Assembly: GCA_963840725.1 (NCBI GenBank)
Contig: CAWIZY010000016.1
Coordinates: forward strand, 124,001-188,000
Reading direction: 5' to 3'
Length of the DNA stretch: 64,000 nt
Source: CAVWDU01 sp963840725
GTDB lineage: Bacteria > Pseudomonadota > Gammaproteobacteria > Pseudomonadales > Halieaceae
Shown here: in pieces, positions 8,298 through 16,741 of the stretch
Layout: the number at the start of each line of letters is the position of its first letter
Position numbering within the stretch: position 1 is the stretch's first letter
Notes under the pieces: model-generated
What the model saw: only the letters and a program-made list of their open reading frames with translations
Database searches by the model: none
Told to the model about the DNA's origin: nothing
Position numbers and translations under genes: made by a program

Positions 8298-10051
8298 CAG
8301 ACGCTCTCGAACGCGGGCACGCGCACGGCCTCGGTGCTGCGATCAAAGCGCAGCTTGCGCCGGTAGGGGAAAAAGTATTCGATGTAGCCACTGCGCACTT
8401 GCTCCTGCAGTCCACGCCAGAAATCCGCCGCATAAATATCGCTGTGCATCTGGTCGAAGATTTTTCGCGCGCGCTGGTTACCGGAAAAAAACAACCTGAA
8501 CTCCTCCGGGAAAATATCGTTGGGCCCCACGGTGTACCAGGGCTGGCTGGCCATTTCTTCCATCTCGTTACGCGGTTCCGGGATGGTCCGGAAATTACAC
8601 TCGGTGAGGGGCACAATCTCATCGTAGTCGTAAAACACCACCCGGCCATGGCGGGTAACGCCAAAGTTCTTCAGCAACATGTCGCCGGGGAAAATATTGG
8701 CCGCCGCCAGCTCCTTGATCGCATTGCCGTACTCATCCATCACCGCCACCACCTGTTCGTCGCTGGCGTGCTGCAGGTACAGGTTGAGCGGGTCCATGCG
8801 CCGCTCCACATACACGTGCTTGATGATCAGCGCTTTGCCGTGCTCCTCGATGGACGAGGGCGCCACCTTGCGCAGTTCCTCCATCAGTTCATCGGAAAAG
8901 CGGTCCCGGGCAAATGCCAGGTTTTTGAACTCCTGAGTGTCCGCCATGCGCCCTACCCGGTCCCAGCGTTTTACCAGCCGGTACTTGTCCATCACCTGTT
9001 CCCGGGTCATCTCCTTGGGCGGCGTGAACCGGTCCTTGATGATCTTGAACACAAAATCATAGGACTCCATGGTAAACACGGACATCACCATTCCCTTGAT
9101 GCCGGGAGCGATAATAAAAGGGTCAGTGGTGCTCTGCATATGCCGGAAGGCACAGCGGTGGTAATAGGTTTTGCCATGCTTGTAATGGCCAATGGCACTG
9201 TAGATTTCCGAGATCGGTTTGGCGGGCATCAGCTGCTGCAGAAACAGCACGTACTGGGACGGAACGCTGACGTCCACAAAAAAATAGGAGCGGGTAAAAC
9301 TGAAAATCACACTGACCTTGTCGGCACCGAACAGCACGGTGTCTATAAACACCGCCCCCGCCTCGTTGTGCAGAACCGGCAGCACAAACGGCATACTGTC
9401 CTCGCCGCACACGATACGGCCAACAATATAGGCCCCCTTGTTACGAAAGAAGTGGTGCTTCAGTACCTGAAACTGTACCCCCGGCCGGGTCATATCAAAG
9501 CGTTGCTGCAGGTAGCCCTCCACCACCTCGATAATGTTATCGACATCCCGCGCCTTATCCTCGTAGGGCACGGTAAAGGCATAGTCGTCCAGCAACTGCC
9601 CCAGCAGCGCCGGCAGCGAGTCCTCCAGCACATAGGACCGATACACCTGGCTCACATCCGAGGGCGGCATATCCCCCTGGGGCGAGAACACAAAGCTGAA
9701 CTCGTCGCGAATTTTGCGGTGTTTGAACACCGCGCAATAAATGGAATTGTAAAAGGTCTCGGCAATCTCGAAGTTATTGTGCCCCTGGATGAGCTCCGCA
9801 TAGACGCTGCGGGCATCGGCCCAGAATGCGTAGTCCCGCAGGTGCTCCCCGGCAATCAGTTCCACATTGGCGAGGATGCTGGTGGCTTTTTGCTTGTAGA
9901 GATCGATGCGCTGGCGGGAGGCCTCCTGCATGCCCTGCCAGTCGGCGTTTTCAAACCGGGTTCGCGCCGCCAGGGTGATGTTCTCAAACTCGGCAAAGTA
10001 GGATTCGAAGCCGTTGAGTATGGTGCGCGCAAAGCGCTCTTTCCTTTCCAT
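8297..10051 (-). CDS. aceK: Isocitrate dehydrogenase kinase/phosphatase
   Basis: A bifunctional enzyme that inactivates isocitrate dehydrogenase by phosphorylation and reactivates it by dephosphorylation, directing carbon into the glyoxylate shunt during growth on acetate or fatty acids. The 584-residue length fits the family (E. coli about 578). Conserved stretches include ARTILNGFESYFAEF at the N-terminus, VMDKYRLVKRWDRVGRMADT, and the kinase-like GDMLLKNFGVTRHGRVVFYDYDE. The ATG at 10051 was chosen: it is preceded by GGAG with six-base spacing, whereas the upstream start at 10105 lies inside the preceding SDR gene. It is not next to aceBA; here it sits in a fatty-acid-oxidation operon, which fits its role. 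Confidence 0.93.
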   Translation of the reverse strand: MERKERFARTILNGFESYFAEFENITLAARTRFENADWQGMQEASRQRIDLYKQKATSILANVELIAGEHLRDYAFWADARSVYAELIQGHNNFEIAETFYNSIYCAVFKHRKIRDEFSFVFSPQGDMPPSDVSQVYRSYVLEDSLPALLGQLLDDYAFTVPYEDKARDVDNIIEVVEGYLQQRFDMTRPGVQFQVLKHHFFRNKGAYIVGRIVCGEDSMPFVLPVLHNEAGAVFIDTVLFGADKVSVIFSFTRSYFFVDVSVPSQYVLFLQQLMPAKPISEIYSAIGHYKHGKTYYHRCAFRHMQSTTDPFIIAPGIKGMVMSVFTMESYDFVFKIIKDRFTPPKEMTREQVMDKYRLVKRWDRVGRMADTQEFKNLAFARDRFSDELMEELRKVAPSSIEEHGKALIIKHVYVERRMDPLNLYLQHASDEQVVAVMDEYGNAIKELAAANIFPGDMLLKNFGVTRHGRVVFYDYDEIVPLTECNFRTIPEPRNEMEEMASQPWYTVGPNDIFPEEFRLFFSGNQRARKIFDQMHSDIYAADFWRGLQEQVRSGYIEYFFPYRRKLRFDRSTEAVRVPAFESV

Positions 10052-10073
10052 CGACTGCTCCGGCCTGCTGGCT

Positions 10074-10889
10074 CTAGACTGTCGGGGTTCCGCCGGTAAC
10101 GCCACTGGGGATACCGTACTGGCGCCGCAACTTGCGCATGCCGCCCAGCCAGCGGTCGTAGTCCGCCGCCTTGCGCTGACGGTAGTTCTCCACCTCCTCG
10201 TGGGGCAGAATCAAAAACTGCTCCGCGGCCAAACCAGTGACCGCCGCCTCCGCCACGTCCGCCGGTGACAGCACGCCATCGACCCCCGCGGTACCACCAT
10301 CACCGCTGTCGCCAATCATCCGCGTGGCCACCGCCTGGGGGCACAGGGCCGACACCTTGATGCCGTCGTCGCCATGGGTAATGGCCAGGGACTCGGCAAA
10401 GCCGATGGCCGCATGCTTGGTGGTGGAATAGGCCGCGTCACCGACCTGATTGAGCAGGCCCGCCGCCGAGACCGTATTGAGAAAATAGCCCGCACCCCGC
10501 TCCAACATGGCGGGCAGACAGGCCCGAGCAGCGTAAATATGGGCCATCACATGGATCTCCCACATGGCCTGCCAGGTCTCGTTGGGCGCGGAGGTGGCCC
10601 ACCAGGGCTCCCCATCCAGTGCGATGATGCCCGCATTACTGCAAAACAGATCGATGGCGCCGTAGCGGGATTCCACCTCGGCGACCATGGCGCTGATCTG
10701 CGCTTCATCGCGCACGTTCACCGCAAAGGCATCGCCGTCGATAGCCGCGGCCACGGTCTCCGCGTTGTCAGCCTCGAGGTCGGCGACGATGACCTTGCGT
10801 GCCCCGGCCCGGTGAAAGCGGTCGCACAGTGCCTTGCCAATACCGTTGGCGCCGCCGGTGACGACGATGACTTTATCGGCACACTGCAT
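10074..10889 (-). CDS. SDR family NAD(P)-dependent oxidoreductase
   Basis: A 271-residue classical short-chain dehydrogenase. The Rossmann motif TGGANGIG is at residues 11-18, NAG occurs in LFCSNAGII, the catalytic Ser in NTVSAAG, and the YxxxK pair in AAYSTTKHA. The C-terminal extension past the substrate loop is typical. The start ATG overlaps the stop of the LLM enzyme gene (TGATG), and aceK begins 22 bp after its end. The substrate is not evident; the operon suggests a hydroxyacyl or alcohol intermediate of lipid or steroid-like degradation. Confidence 0.88.
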   Translation of the reverse strand: MQCADKVIVVTGGANGIGKALCDRFHRAGARKVIVADLEADNAETVAAAIDGDAFAVNVRDEAQISAMVAEVESRYGAIDLFCSNAGIIALDGEPWWATSAPNETWQAMWEIHVMAHIYAARACLPAMLERGAGYFLNTVSAAGLLNQVGDAAYSTTKHAAIGFAESLAITHGDDGIKVSALCPQAVATRMIGDSGDGGTAGVDGVLSPADVAEAAVTGLAAEQFLILPHEEVENYRQRKAADYDRWLGGMRKLRRQYGIPSGVTGGTPTV

Positions 10890-11929
10890 CAGAGCAGTTC
10901 CTTGGCAAACAGCTCCAGTATCTCGGGGTCGTGAACGCCCAGCAGCATGGTGCCGACGTGGCCGCGCTTGCCGGCCTCTTTCCAGGGCCCCAGGCGCTCG
11001 ATGATGCGCTCCTTCGGTCCCACCAGTGCCACGTCGTCGAGCAGGCTGTCGGGCACCTCGGCCTCCGCCTCGGGCTTTTTGCCGGCGAGATAGAGATTCT
11101 GGATTTTTTCGGCCGCATCGCCGTAGCCCATGCGGGTGGCGTAGTCGAAGTAGAAGTTCTTGCCCTTGGCCCCCATGCCACCAATGTACAGCGCCAGCCA
11201 GGGGCGCAGCGAGTCATAGGCCGCCTTGAGGTCGTCGTTAACGCCCACCGACACAAACGGTGCAATGTCGAACTGCTCCAGGCCGCGGCCATCGCCGGCC
11301 TTGGCGAAGCCCGCCTCGATGTGCTCACCGATCAGATCGTACTTGTTGGGATCCATCCACACCGGGAACACGCCATCGGCCACTTCACCGGCACAGCGCA
11401 GACCTGCGGGCGTAATGGACGCCGTGTAAATGGGGATATCCGGGCTGGCATTAAGAATCGACTTCAGGGGCTTGCCCAGGCCGGTCGTGCCCTCGCCCGT
11501 GAGCGGCAACTGGTAGACCTTGCCATCGAAACTCACGGGGCCCTCGCGCTCCATGATCTTGCGCATAATCTTGATGTACTCGCGGGTGCGGGTCACAGGC
11601 TTGCCGTAGGGCACGCCGTGCCAACCTTCCACCACCTGCGGGCCGGAAGCACCCAGGCCAGCAATAAACCGGCCGTTGGAGAGCTGGTCCAGAGACATGG
11701 CCGTCATTGCCGCCATGGCGGGAGTGCGCGCGGGCATCTGCATGATCGCCGTGCCCACACGAATCTTCTCGGTCTGCGCCAGCACCCAGGTCGCCGCGGT
11801 CACCGCATCGTTACCGTAGGCCTCAGCCGTCCAGACGGAATCGTAACCCATGGACTCGGCCCGCTTGATCAGGTCCATGGGTATGTGCACTTGCTTGCCA
11901 GAGTAGCCCAGCAAAAATCCCAGTTTCAT
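10889..11929 (-). CDS. LLM class (luciferase-like) flavin/F420-dependent oxidoreductase
   Basis: A 346-residue TIM-barrel protein of the bacterial luciferase-like family, with MKLGFLLGYSG at the start, RAESMGYDSVWTAEAYG, and SNGRFIAGLGASGPQVVEGWHG. Family members use FMNH2 or reduced F420. Close relatives are often annotated as F420-dependent, but F420 synthesis is not general in this group, so the cofactor is uncertain. The ATG at 11929 has a GGGAG Shine-Dalgarno eight bases upstream and was preferred over 11953. It lies between an acyl-CoA dehydrogenase and an SDR and is translationally coupled to the SDR. Confidence 0.85.
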   Translation of the reverse strand: MKLGFLLGYSGKQVHIPMDLIKRAESMGYDSVWTAEAYGNDAVTAATWVLAQTEKIRVGTAIMQMPARTPAMAAMTAMSLDQLSNGRFIAGLGASGPQVVEGWHGVPYGKPVTRTREYIKIMRKIMEREGPVSFDGKVYQLPLTGEGTTGLGKPLKSILNASPDIPIYTASITPAGLRCAGEVADGVFPVWMDPNKYDLIGEHIEAGFAKAGDGRGLEQFDIAPFVSVGVNDDLKAAYDSLRPWLALYIGGMGAKGKNFYFDYATRMGYGDAAEKIQNLYLAGKKPEAEAEVPDSLLDDVALVGPKERIIERLGPWKEAGKRGHVGTMLLGVHDPEILELFAKELL

Positions 11930-12025
11930 CGTCTTTACTCCCGCCGTGGTCAATGCGCGTCCGGAAACGCGGGTAGTGCGTCAACATGCGTCAATAGGGT
12001 GGCGCTCGCTCAAGTGCTGGCCGAA

Positions 12026-13186
12026 CTAATCCTGGCTGTAACGCAGCGCATTGAATTGTGCCTGATGATAGTCGCCATTGCCAAAGGTGGTGTTGATCAT
12101 CATCAACCGCTTGGCGTAATGGCCGATATCCAGTTCATCGGTCAGGCCCATGCCCCCGTGCAACTGAATGGCCTCGCCATACACCAGAGTGCCGGCGCGA
12201 TCGACCATCACCTTCAGGGCGTGGACGGCGGTGGCGGCGTCTTCGCGCTCATCGCTGAGGGCACAGACCGCCCGATACAGCAGGGACTTGGTCTGTTCGC
12301 AGGCCATAAAGGTATCCACCATGCGGTGCTGCAGGGCCTGAAAACTGCCGATAGCCACCCCGAACTGCTCCCGGGTGCGGGTGTATTCCAGAGTTTTGGC
12401 GTTGAGCTGCTCCATAATACCCAGGGCCTCGGCTGAAAGCGCCAGATTCGCCTCCAGCACCACCTGGCTGATCAGGCTGTGGCCCTGGTGCAGTTCACCT
12501 ACCAGGGCGCTGTCGGGCACCTTTACATCGGTCAGCACCAGATTGGCCACCTGTTGCCCGTCCATCATCCGGTAGCTGCGCTTTTCCACGCCGCTGGCGT
12601 CTGCGGGCACCAGAAACAGGCTGATGCCGTCGGGGTCGTTCTGCTCCCCCCGGGTGCGGGCGGAGACGATCACCTGATCCGCGGCGGCGCCGTTGAATAC
12701 CACGACTTTTTCGCCGTTGAGGGTATAGCCCTTGTCAGTGTCACTGTCAGTGCCACTCGCGGTGGCCGTGGTCTTGACGTCTGCCAGCTCAAAGCGGCTC
12801 TGCCGCTCCAGGTAGGCAAAAGCCCCCAGACAACTGCCGTCGATAATGCCGGGAATGTAGTCGGCCCGCTGTGAGTCGCTGCCGCCCTTTTGCAGCAGCG
12901 CGCCAAACAGAATCACCGTGGCGAGATAGGGTTCCAGTACCAGGCCCTTGCCGAATTGCTCCATCACCAGCATGGCATCGACCGCGTCACCACCAAAGCC
13001 GCCGTACTCCTCGGCAAAGGGAATGGACAGCCAGCCCAGCTCGGCAAAGGTCTGCCAGTTTTCCCGGCTCATGGCCTCCGGGGAGGCGGCAATTTCCCGG
13101 CGTGTATCAAAGCTGTAGTTGTCCTGGATAAACCGGGCCACGCTGTCGCGCAGCATCGTTTGTTCTTCACTAAACTCAAAATTCAT
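12026..13186 (-). CDS. Acyl-CoA dehydrogenase family protein (386 aa partner)
   Basis: A flavoprotein of the acyl-CoA dehydrogenase family, starting MNFEFSEEQTMLRDSVARFI. The FAD/substrate loop region includes LGAFAYLERQSRFE and GEKVVVFNGAAADQVI, and the C-terminal helical domain carries QLHGGMGLTDELDIGHYAKRL. The position of the catalytic glutamate in homotetrameric enzymes (YEG) reads TFGNGDYH, without Glu. This is usual for one subunit of heteromeric dehydrogenases. A second, different acyl-CoA dehydrogenase lies 40 bp upstream, so a heteromeric enzyme similar in layout to actinobacterial FadE pairs is inferred. A gap of about 96 bp precedes the LLM gene. Confidence 0.88.
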   Translation of the reverse strand: MNFEFSEEQTMLRDSVARFIQDNYSFDTRREIAASPEAMSRENWQTFAELGWLSIPFAEEYGGFGGDAVDAMLVMEQFGKGLVLEPYLATVILFGALLQKGGSDSQRADYIPGIIDGSCLGAFAYLERQSRFELADVKTTATASGTDSDTDKGYTLNGEKVVVFNGAAADQVIVSARTRGEQNDPDGISLFLVPADASGVEKRSYRMMDGQQVANLVLTDVKVPDSALVGELHQGHSLISQVVLEANLALSAEALGIMEQLNAKTLEYTRTREQFGVAIGSFQALQHRMVDTFMACEQTKSLLYRAVCALSDEREDAATAVHALKVMVDRAGTLVYGEAIQLHGGMGLTDELDIGHYAKRLMMINTTFGNGDYHQAQFNALRYSQD

Positions 13187-13226
13187 GGTGCTTGTCTCCG
13201 TGTTTCGCGGCGCTCAGGTAGCCGAC

Positions 13227-14411
13227 CTACAGGCCGAGGACGGCCTTGGCGATGATGTTCTTCTGGACTTCATTGGAGCCCCCGTAGACCGTGGCGGCGC
13301 GGCCATACATATAGGCCTGGCGCGCTTTGCTGCCGAAGGCGTGCCCGAGCTCTTCGGCGCTGAGGTCATTGGGCAACACGCCCTGGTAGTAGGCCGCCAG
13401 CTCCATGCTCAGGGACTGCACCGCCTGTTGCAGCTCGGTACCCTTGATCTTCAGCAGCGACGATTCGGCACCGGGCGCGCCCCCCGAGGCCAGAGTGGCC
13501 AGCACCCGCAGTTCGGTGAACTCCAGCGCCATCAGTTCGATCTCAATGTTCGACAGCCGATTCTGGAACTGCGGATCAGCCAGCAGCGAGCGGCCGCCGT
13601 TGATTTCCTGCGCTGCGGCCTCGCGAATCTCCCCGAGAGCGCGCAGCGAATCCGCCACTCCGGCGATGGCCGTGCGCTCGTGAGCCAGCAGCGCCTTGGC
13701 GTAGGTCCAGCCCTGGTTCTCTTCACCGATGCGGTTGGCCACTGGCACCCGCACCGCATTGAACTCCACCTCGTTAAGGCTGTGATGGCCGTCGATGGAG
13801 ACGATCGGATTCACCTTGATACCCGGGCTCTTCATGTCGATCAGCAGAAAGCTGATACCCGCCTGCTTCTTGCCCTCGGTGCTGGTGCGCACCAGGCAAA
13901 AAATCCAGTCCGCGTGCTGCGCGTAGGTCGTCCAGATCTTGGCGCCGGTGACCACGTAATCGTCACCGTCACGCTCTGCCTTGGTTTTCAATGAGGCCAG
14001 GTCGGAACCGGCGCCCGGCTCGGAGTAGCCCTGGCACCACCAGTCTTCACTGTTGAGAATACGCGGCAAAAACCGCTCTTTCTGCTCGTCGGAGCCAAAG
14101 CCGTAGATCACCGGGCCTACCATCTTCAGCCCGAAGGGCACCACGTCGCGCACGCCTGCAGCGGCGCGCTCGCTCTCGTAAATAAACTGCCGGGTCACAT
14201 CCCAGCCGGTGCCGCCAAACTCAACCGGCCAGCCCGGCGCAATCCAGCCCTGCTGGTTCAGGCGCTGCTGCCAGTCGATCACGGCGGCCTTGAAAACCTC
14301 CGGGTCCTTGGAAGCCAGCCGCTGCTGTAATTCCTCGTCGTAGGCCTGCGCAAAGAAAGCCCGTACTTCATCTCGAAACGCGATGTCCTCGGGTGCGAAT
14401 GCTGTATCCAC
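13227..14411 (-). CDS. Acyl-CoA dehydrogenase family protein (first gene of operon)
   Basis: 394 residues from the GTG at 14411, which gives the family-typical MDTAFAPEDIAFRDEVRAFF and has GAGAGG six bases upstream. An in-frame ATG at 14438 adds nine unconserved residues. Conserved blocks include QGYSEPGAGSDLASLKTKA (FAD/substrate contact), ITGAK-like VVTGAKIWTTYAQHADW, and ATVYGGSNEVQKNII near the C-terminus. The last replaces the classical catalytic Glu with Gly, as in heteromeric enzymes. It is the promoter-proximal gene of a leftward operon (acd, acd, LLM, SDR, aceK, phosphatase). The substrate is probably a long or polycyclic acyl-CoA. Confidence 0.88.
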   Translation of the reverse strand: MDTAFAPEDIAFRDEVRAFFAQAYDEELQQRLASKDPEVFKAAVIDWQQRLNQQGWIAPGWPVEFGGTGWDVTRQFIYESERAAAGVRDVVPFGLKMVGPVIYGFGSDEQKERFLPRILNSEDWWCQGYSEPGAGSDLASLKTKAERDGDDYVVTGAKIWTTYAQHADWIFCLVRTSTEGKKQAGISFLLIDMKSPGIKVNPIVSIDGHHSLNEVEFNAVRVPVANRIGEENQGWTYAKALLAHERTAIAGVADSLRALGEIREAAAQEINGGRSLLADPQFQNRLSNIEIELMALEFTELRVLATLASGGAPGAESSLLKIKGTELQQAVQSLSMELAAYYQGVLPNDLSAEELGHAFGSKARQAYMYGRAATVYGGSNEVQKNIIAKAVLGL

Positions 14412-14790
14412 GGTGGTACCTCTCGATGGTGTTGGCAACAGTGCATGCCGTTAAACGCCCGCCCTGCGAAAGGCGGATTTGACTTTGGAGTATGTTTTTT
14501 CTCGATAGAGAACGTACCATAGCCGTTCGGCGGACTCAAAACAAGAAATTGCGGCCCCTGGATCTGGTCACAGTTGGGCCGAAAACAGGCGTTAAGAGCC
14601 CCGAAAAAGACCACTGCAAGCGCGTTTCGGGGCCGCAGAGCAGGTCATTGTAGCGAAACCCCAGGCCCGGTCGGGACAGGCGCGATAAGACAAGGGGCAA
14701 TAAGAGATGCAGCGTCTGCGGGCAGACGGGGTAGACGGGATAGACGGGTGTGAGGCCGGGGCCCGCCGCGGGGTCGCCCGGCCGCAGAAT
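14412..14790. other. Intergenic region between cnoX and the acyl-CoA dehydrogenase operon
   Basis: About 380 bases without a credible gene. The right half holds a hairpin (see 14598-14633) that could end leftward cnoX transcription. The left part (14440-14580) must contain the promoter of the acyl-CoA dehydrogenase operon, but no confident -35/-10 pair or operator palindrome was identified. Confidence 0.5.
14598..14633 (-). terminator. Hairpin downstream of cnoX, possible terminator
   Basis: Nine-base inverted repeat GCCCCGAAA / TTTCGGGGC around an 18-base loop, located about 160 bp past the cnoX stop. There is no long T run, so intrinsic termination is uncertain. Confidence 0.4.
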
Positions 14791-15657
14791 TCAGTACAGC
14801 AGGCTGTAGAGCTTGCGCTGAAACTCCGCCGCCAGCGGATCGCCTTTACCCAATGAGGCGATGCTGTCCAGCAGCAGTTTCTTGCTGCCGCCCTCATCGT
14901 GATTCAAGTCGCGCTGGAGAATGCTGATCAAGTGTTCCATGGCCTCCCGGTACTGGCCGCTGTTGGAAAACTGCACGGCGAGCTGGTGGCGCACGTCCAG
15001 GTCATCGGGGCTGTCCGCAAGCTTTGCCTCCAGGGCTTCAATCTCCGGCGACTTGGCGGCCTCGCGCTTGATATCGATCTGCGCCATCAGCTGCTCATAG
15101 AGCGAATCCTGGTCGGCGAGGCGAATATCCCCCAGCACCGCCTCGGCCTCGTCCAGGCGCATGGACTCGATCAGCGCGTGGGCATAGGCGCAGGCGATAT
15201 CCGGGCGCTTGTTGGACTCATCCCAGGCCTGGCGCAGCGGGGCGATGGCCTCGGCGAATTCTCCGCGTTCCATGGCTTCCTGGCCGCGACTCAGCAGCTC
15301 GTCCCAGGGCTTGGGCAGGTATTTTTCCAGTATCGCGCGGACTTCGTTCTCGGGTTGGGCACCGGCAAAACCATCGACGGGCTGACCGTTCTGGATCACC
15401 ATCACGGTCGGCAGGCTGCGCACCCCGAACTGCTGGGTGATCATGCCCTGCTCGTCGGCATTGACCTTGGCCAGCAGGAACGCACCCTGGTACTCGTTGG
15501 CGATTTTTTCCAGCAGGGGCATCATCACCTTGCAGGGCTCGCACCAGTCGGCCCAGAAATCCACCACCACCGGGCGCTTGTGGGACTCCTCGATCAGCAG
15601 CTGCGCGGCATTGCTCTCATCGATATTGACTATGTAATCGCTCACTACGCTCTCCAT
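14791..15657 (-). CDS. cnoX: Thioredoxin-fold/TPR co-chaperone CnoX (YbbN)
   Basis: 288 residues. An N-terminal thioredoxin domain (about residues 8-110, VVVDFWADWCEPCKVMMPLL) is followed by TPR-like helices with an FAEAIAPLRQAWDES repeat. CnoX binds unfolding proteins under oxidative stress and hands them to DnaK or GroEL. Here the CxxC (Cys39, Cys42) is complete, unlike the E. coli protein, so redox activity is plausible. It lies downstream of the dnaK-dnaJ-dapB group on the same strand but is separated from dapB by a repeat-rich spacer, so it may have its own promoter. Confidence 0.88.
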   Translation of the reverse strand: MESVVSDYIVNIDESNAAQLLIEESHKRPVVVDFWADWCEPCKVMMPLLEKIANEYQGAFLLAKVNADEQGMITQQFGVRSLPTVMVIQNGQPVDGFAGAQPENEVRAILEKYLPKPWDELLSRGQEAMERGEFAEAIAPLRQAWDESNKRPDIACAYAHALIESMRLDEAEAVLGDIRLADQDSLYEQLMAQIDIKREAAKSPEIEALEAKLADSPDDLDVRHQLAVQFSNSGQYREAMEHLISILQRDLNHDEGGSKKLLLDSIASLGKGDPLAAEFQRKLYSLLY

Positions 15658-15689
15658 TTCGGTGTCCCTCGTCTTACCCGTTTCAATAT

Positions 15690-15895
15690 TCGGTGCAATG
15701 CCCCGGTCCGTTCAAGGCCCTGGTCCGCTCAAGGTCCTGGTCCACTCAAGGTCCTGGTCCACTTAATGCCCTGGTCCGCTCAAGGCCCTGTTCGCTGCCT
15801 CGCTCCATGCTCTGCTCTCTGCCATGTTCTGAGCCATGTTCCAAGCCGTGTTCTTGGCCCTGTTCATGCCCTGTTCATGCCCTGTTCATGCCCTG
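15690..15895. repeat. Degenerate tandem repeats between dapB and cnoX
   Basis: Five consecutive 17-bp units (15690-15774) read roughly GCCCTGGTCCGCTCAAG with one to four changes each. They decay into CCTGTTC-rich sequence, and three exact copies of the 11-mer TTCATGCCCTG run from 15863 to 15895. No gene occupies this spacer. The function is unknown; replication slippage is the simplest origin. Confidence 0.9.
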
Positions 15896-15934
15896 TCGTG
15901 ATCAAATCCGGGGCGTCGCTGGGAGACAGCACGC

Positions 15935-16741
15935 CTACAGCCCCAACACATCCTGCATATCATAAAGGCCCGGCGGTTTACCCGCCAGCCAGTTGGCCGC
16001 GCGCAGGGCGCCGCGGGCAAAGGCCATGCGGCTGGAGGCCTTGTGGGTGATCTCCACCCGCTCGCCCTCGGCGGCAAAGGTCACCGTGTGGTCGCCGACG
16101 ATGTCACCGCCGCGCACGGTGGCAAAACCTATGGTATCGCGCTCGCGGGCACCGGTCTGGCCTTCGCGACCGTAGACCGCCACCTCGCGCAGCTCCCGCC
16201 CCAGGGCATCGGCTACCACTTCACCCATGCTGAGGGCGGTACCGGAGGGGGCATCGATCTTGTGGCGGTGGTGCGCCTCGTAGATCTCGATATCAGAGTC
16301 CTCCCCCAACACCCGGGCGGCCAGCTCAAGCAGCTTGAAGCAAACATTGACCCCGGTGCTGAAATTGGAGGCCTTGCACAGGGCCACGGTGCCGGCAGCG
16401 GACTCCAGCCGGGCCTGCTGCTCGGCGGTGAAGCCGGTGGTGCCAATCACCAGGGCCACGCCTGCAGCGACGCACTGGTCGAGGTGCGCCAGGGTGGCCT
16501 CGGGCACGGTAAAGTCGATCAGCACATCGATGCCGCCCAGCACGGACTGCAGGTCTGCCACCACCGGCACGCCGTTGGCACCCAGGCCTGCCAGCTCGCC
16601 ACTGTCGGCACCCAGCAAACTGCTGCCCGGGCGCTCCAGCGCCGCGCCCAGCACCAGCGCATCGCCGCTCTGGGCCAGCGCCTCAATCAGGGTCCGACCC
16701 ATGCGCCCGGCGGCGCCGGTGATGCCGACCCTTACGGTCAC
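15935..16741 (-). CDS. dapB: 4-hydroxy-tetrahydrodipicolinate reductase
   Basis: The enzyme catalyses the NAD(P)H-dependent step of lysine and meso-diaminopimelate synthesis. The 268-residue protein begins with a nucleotide-binding loop GITGAAGRMGR and carries the signature EAHHRHKIDAPSGTA, with the catalytic His and Lys. The GTG start at 16741 overlaps the dnaJ stop by four bases (GTGA), so it is translated as part of the dnaK-dnaJ transcript. This gene order is common in gammaproteobacteria. Confidence 0.96.
   Translation of the reverse strand: MTVRVGITGAAGRMGRTLIEALAQSGDALVLGAALERPGSSLLGADSGELAGLGANGVPVVADLQSVLGGIDVLIDFTVPEATLAHLDQCVAAGVALVIGTTGFTAEQQARLESAAGTVALCKASNFSTGVNVCFKLLELAARVLGEDSDIEIYEAHHRHKIDAPSGTALSMGEVVADALGRELREVAVYGREGQTGARERDTIGFATVRGGDIVGDHTVTFAAEGERVEITHKASSRMAFARGALRAANWLAGKPPGLYDMQDVLGL

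Noticed and set aside
8399..10099. 566-codon open frame antisense to aceK
   Set aside because: Same cause: a third-position GC shadow of aceK without conserved motifs.
10931..12436. 501-codon plus-strand frame across the LLM gene and an acyl-CoA dehydrogenase
   Set aside because: It is antisense to two confident genes and has repetitive His/Gly/Arg composition.
15690..15895. CRISPR-like array
   Set aside because: Units are contiguous with no unique spacers, so it is a simple tandem repeat; no cas genes are present.
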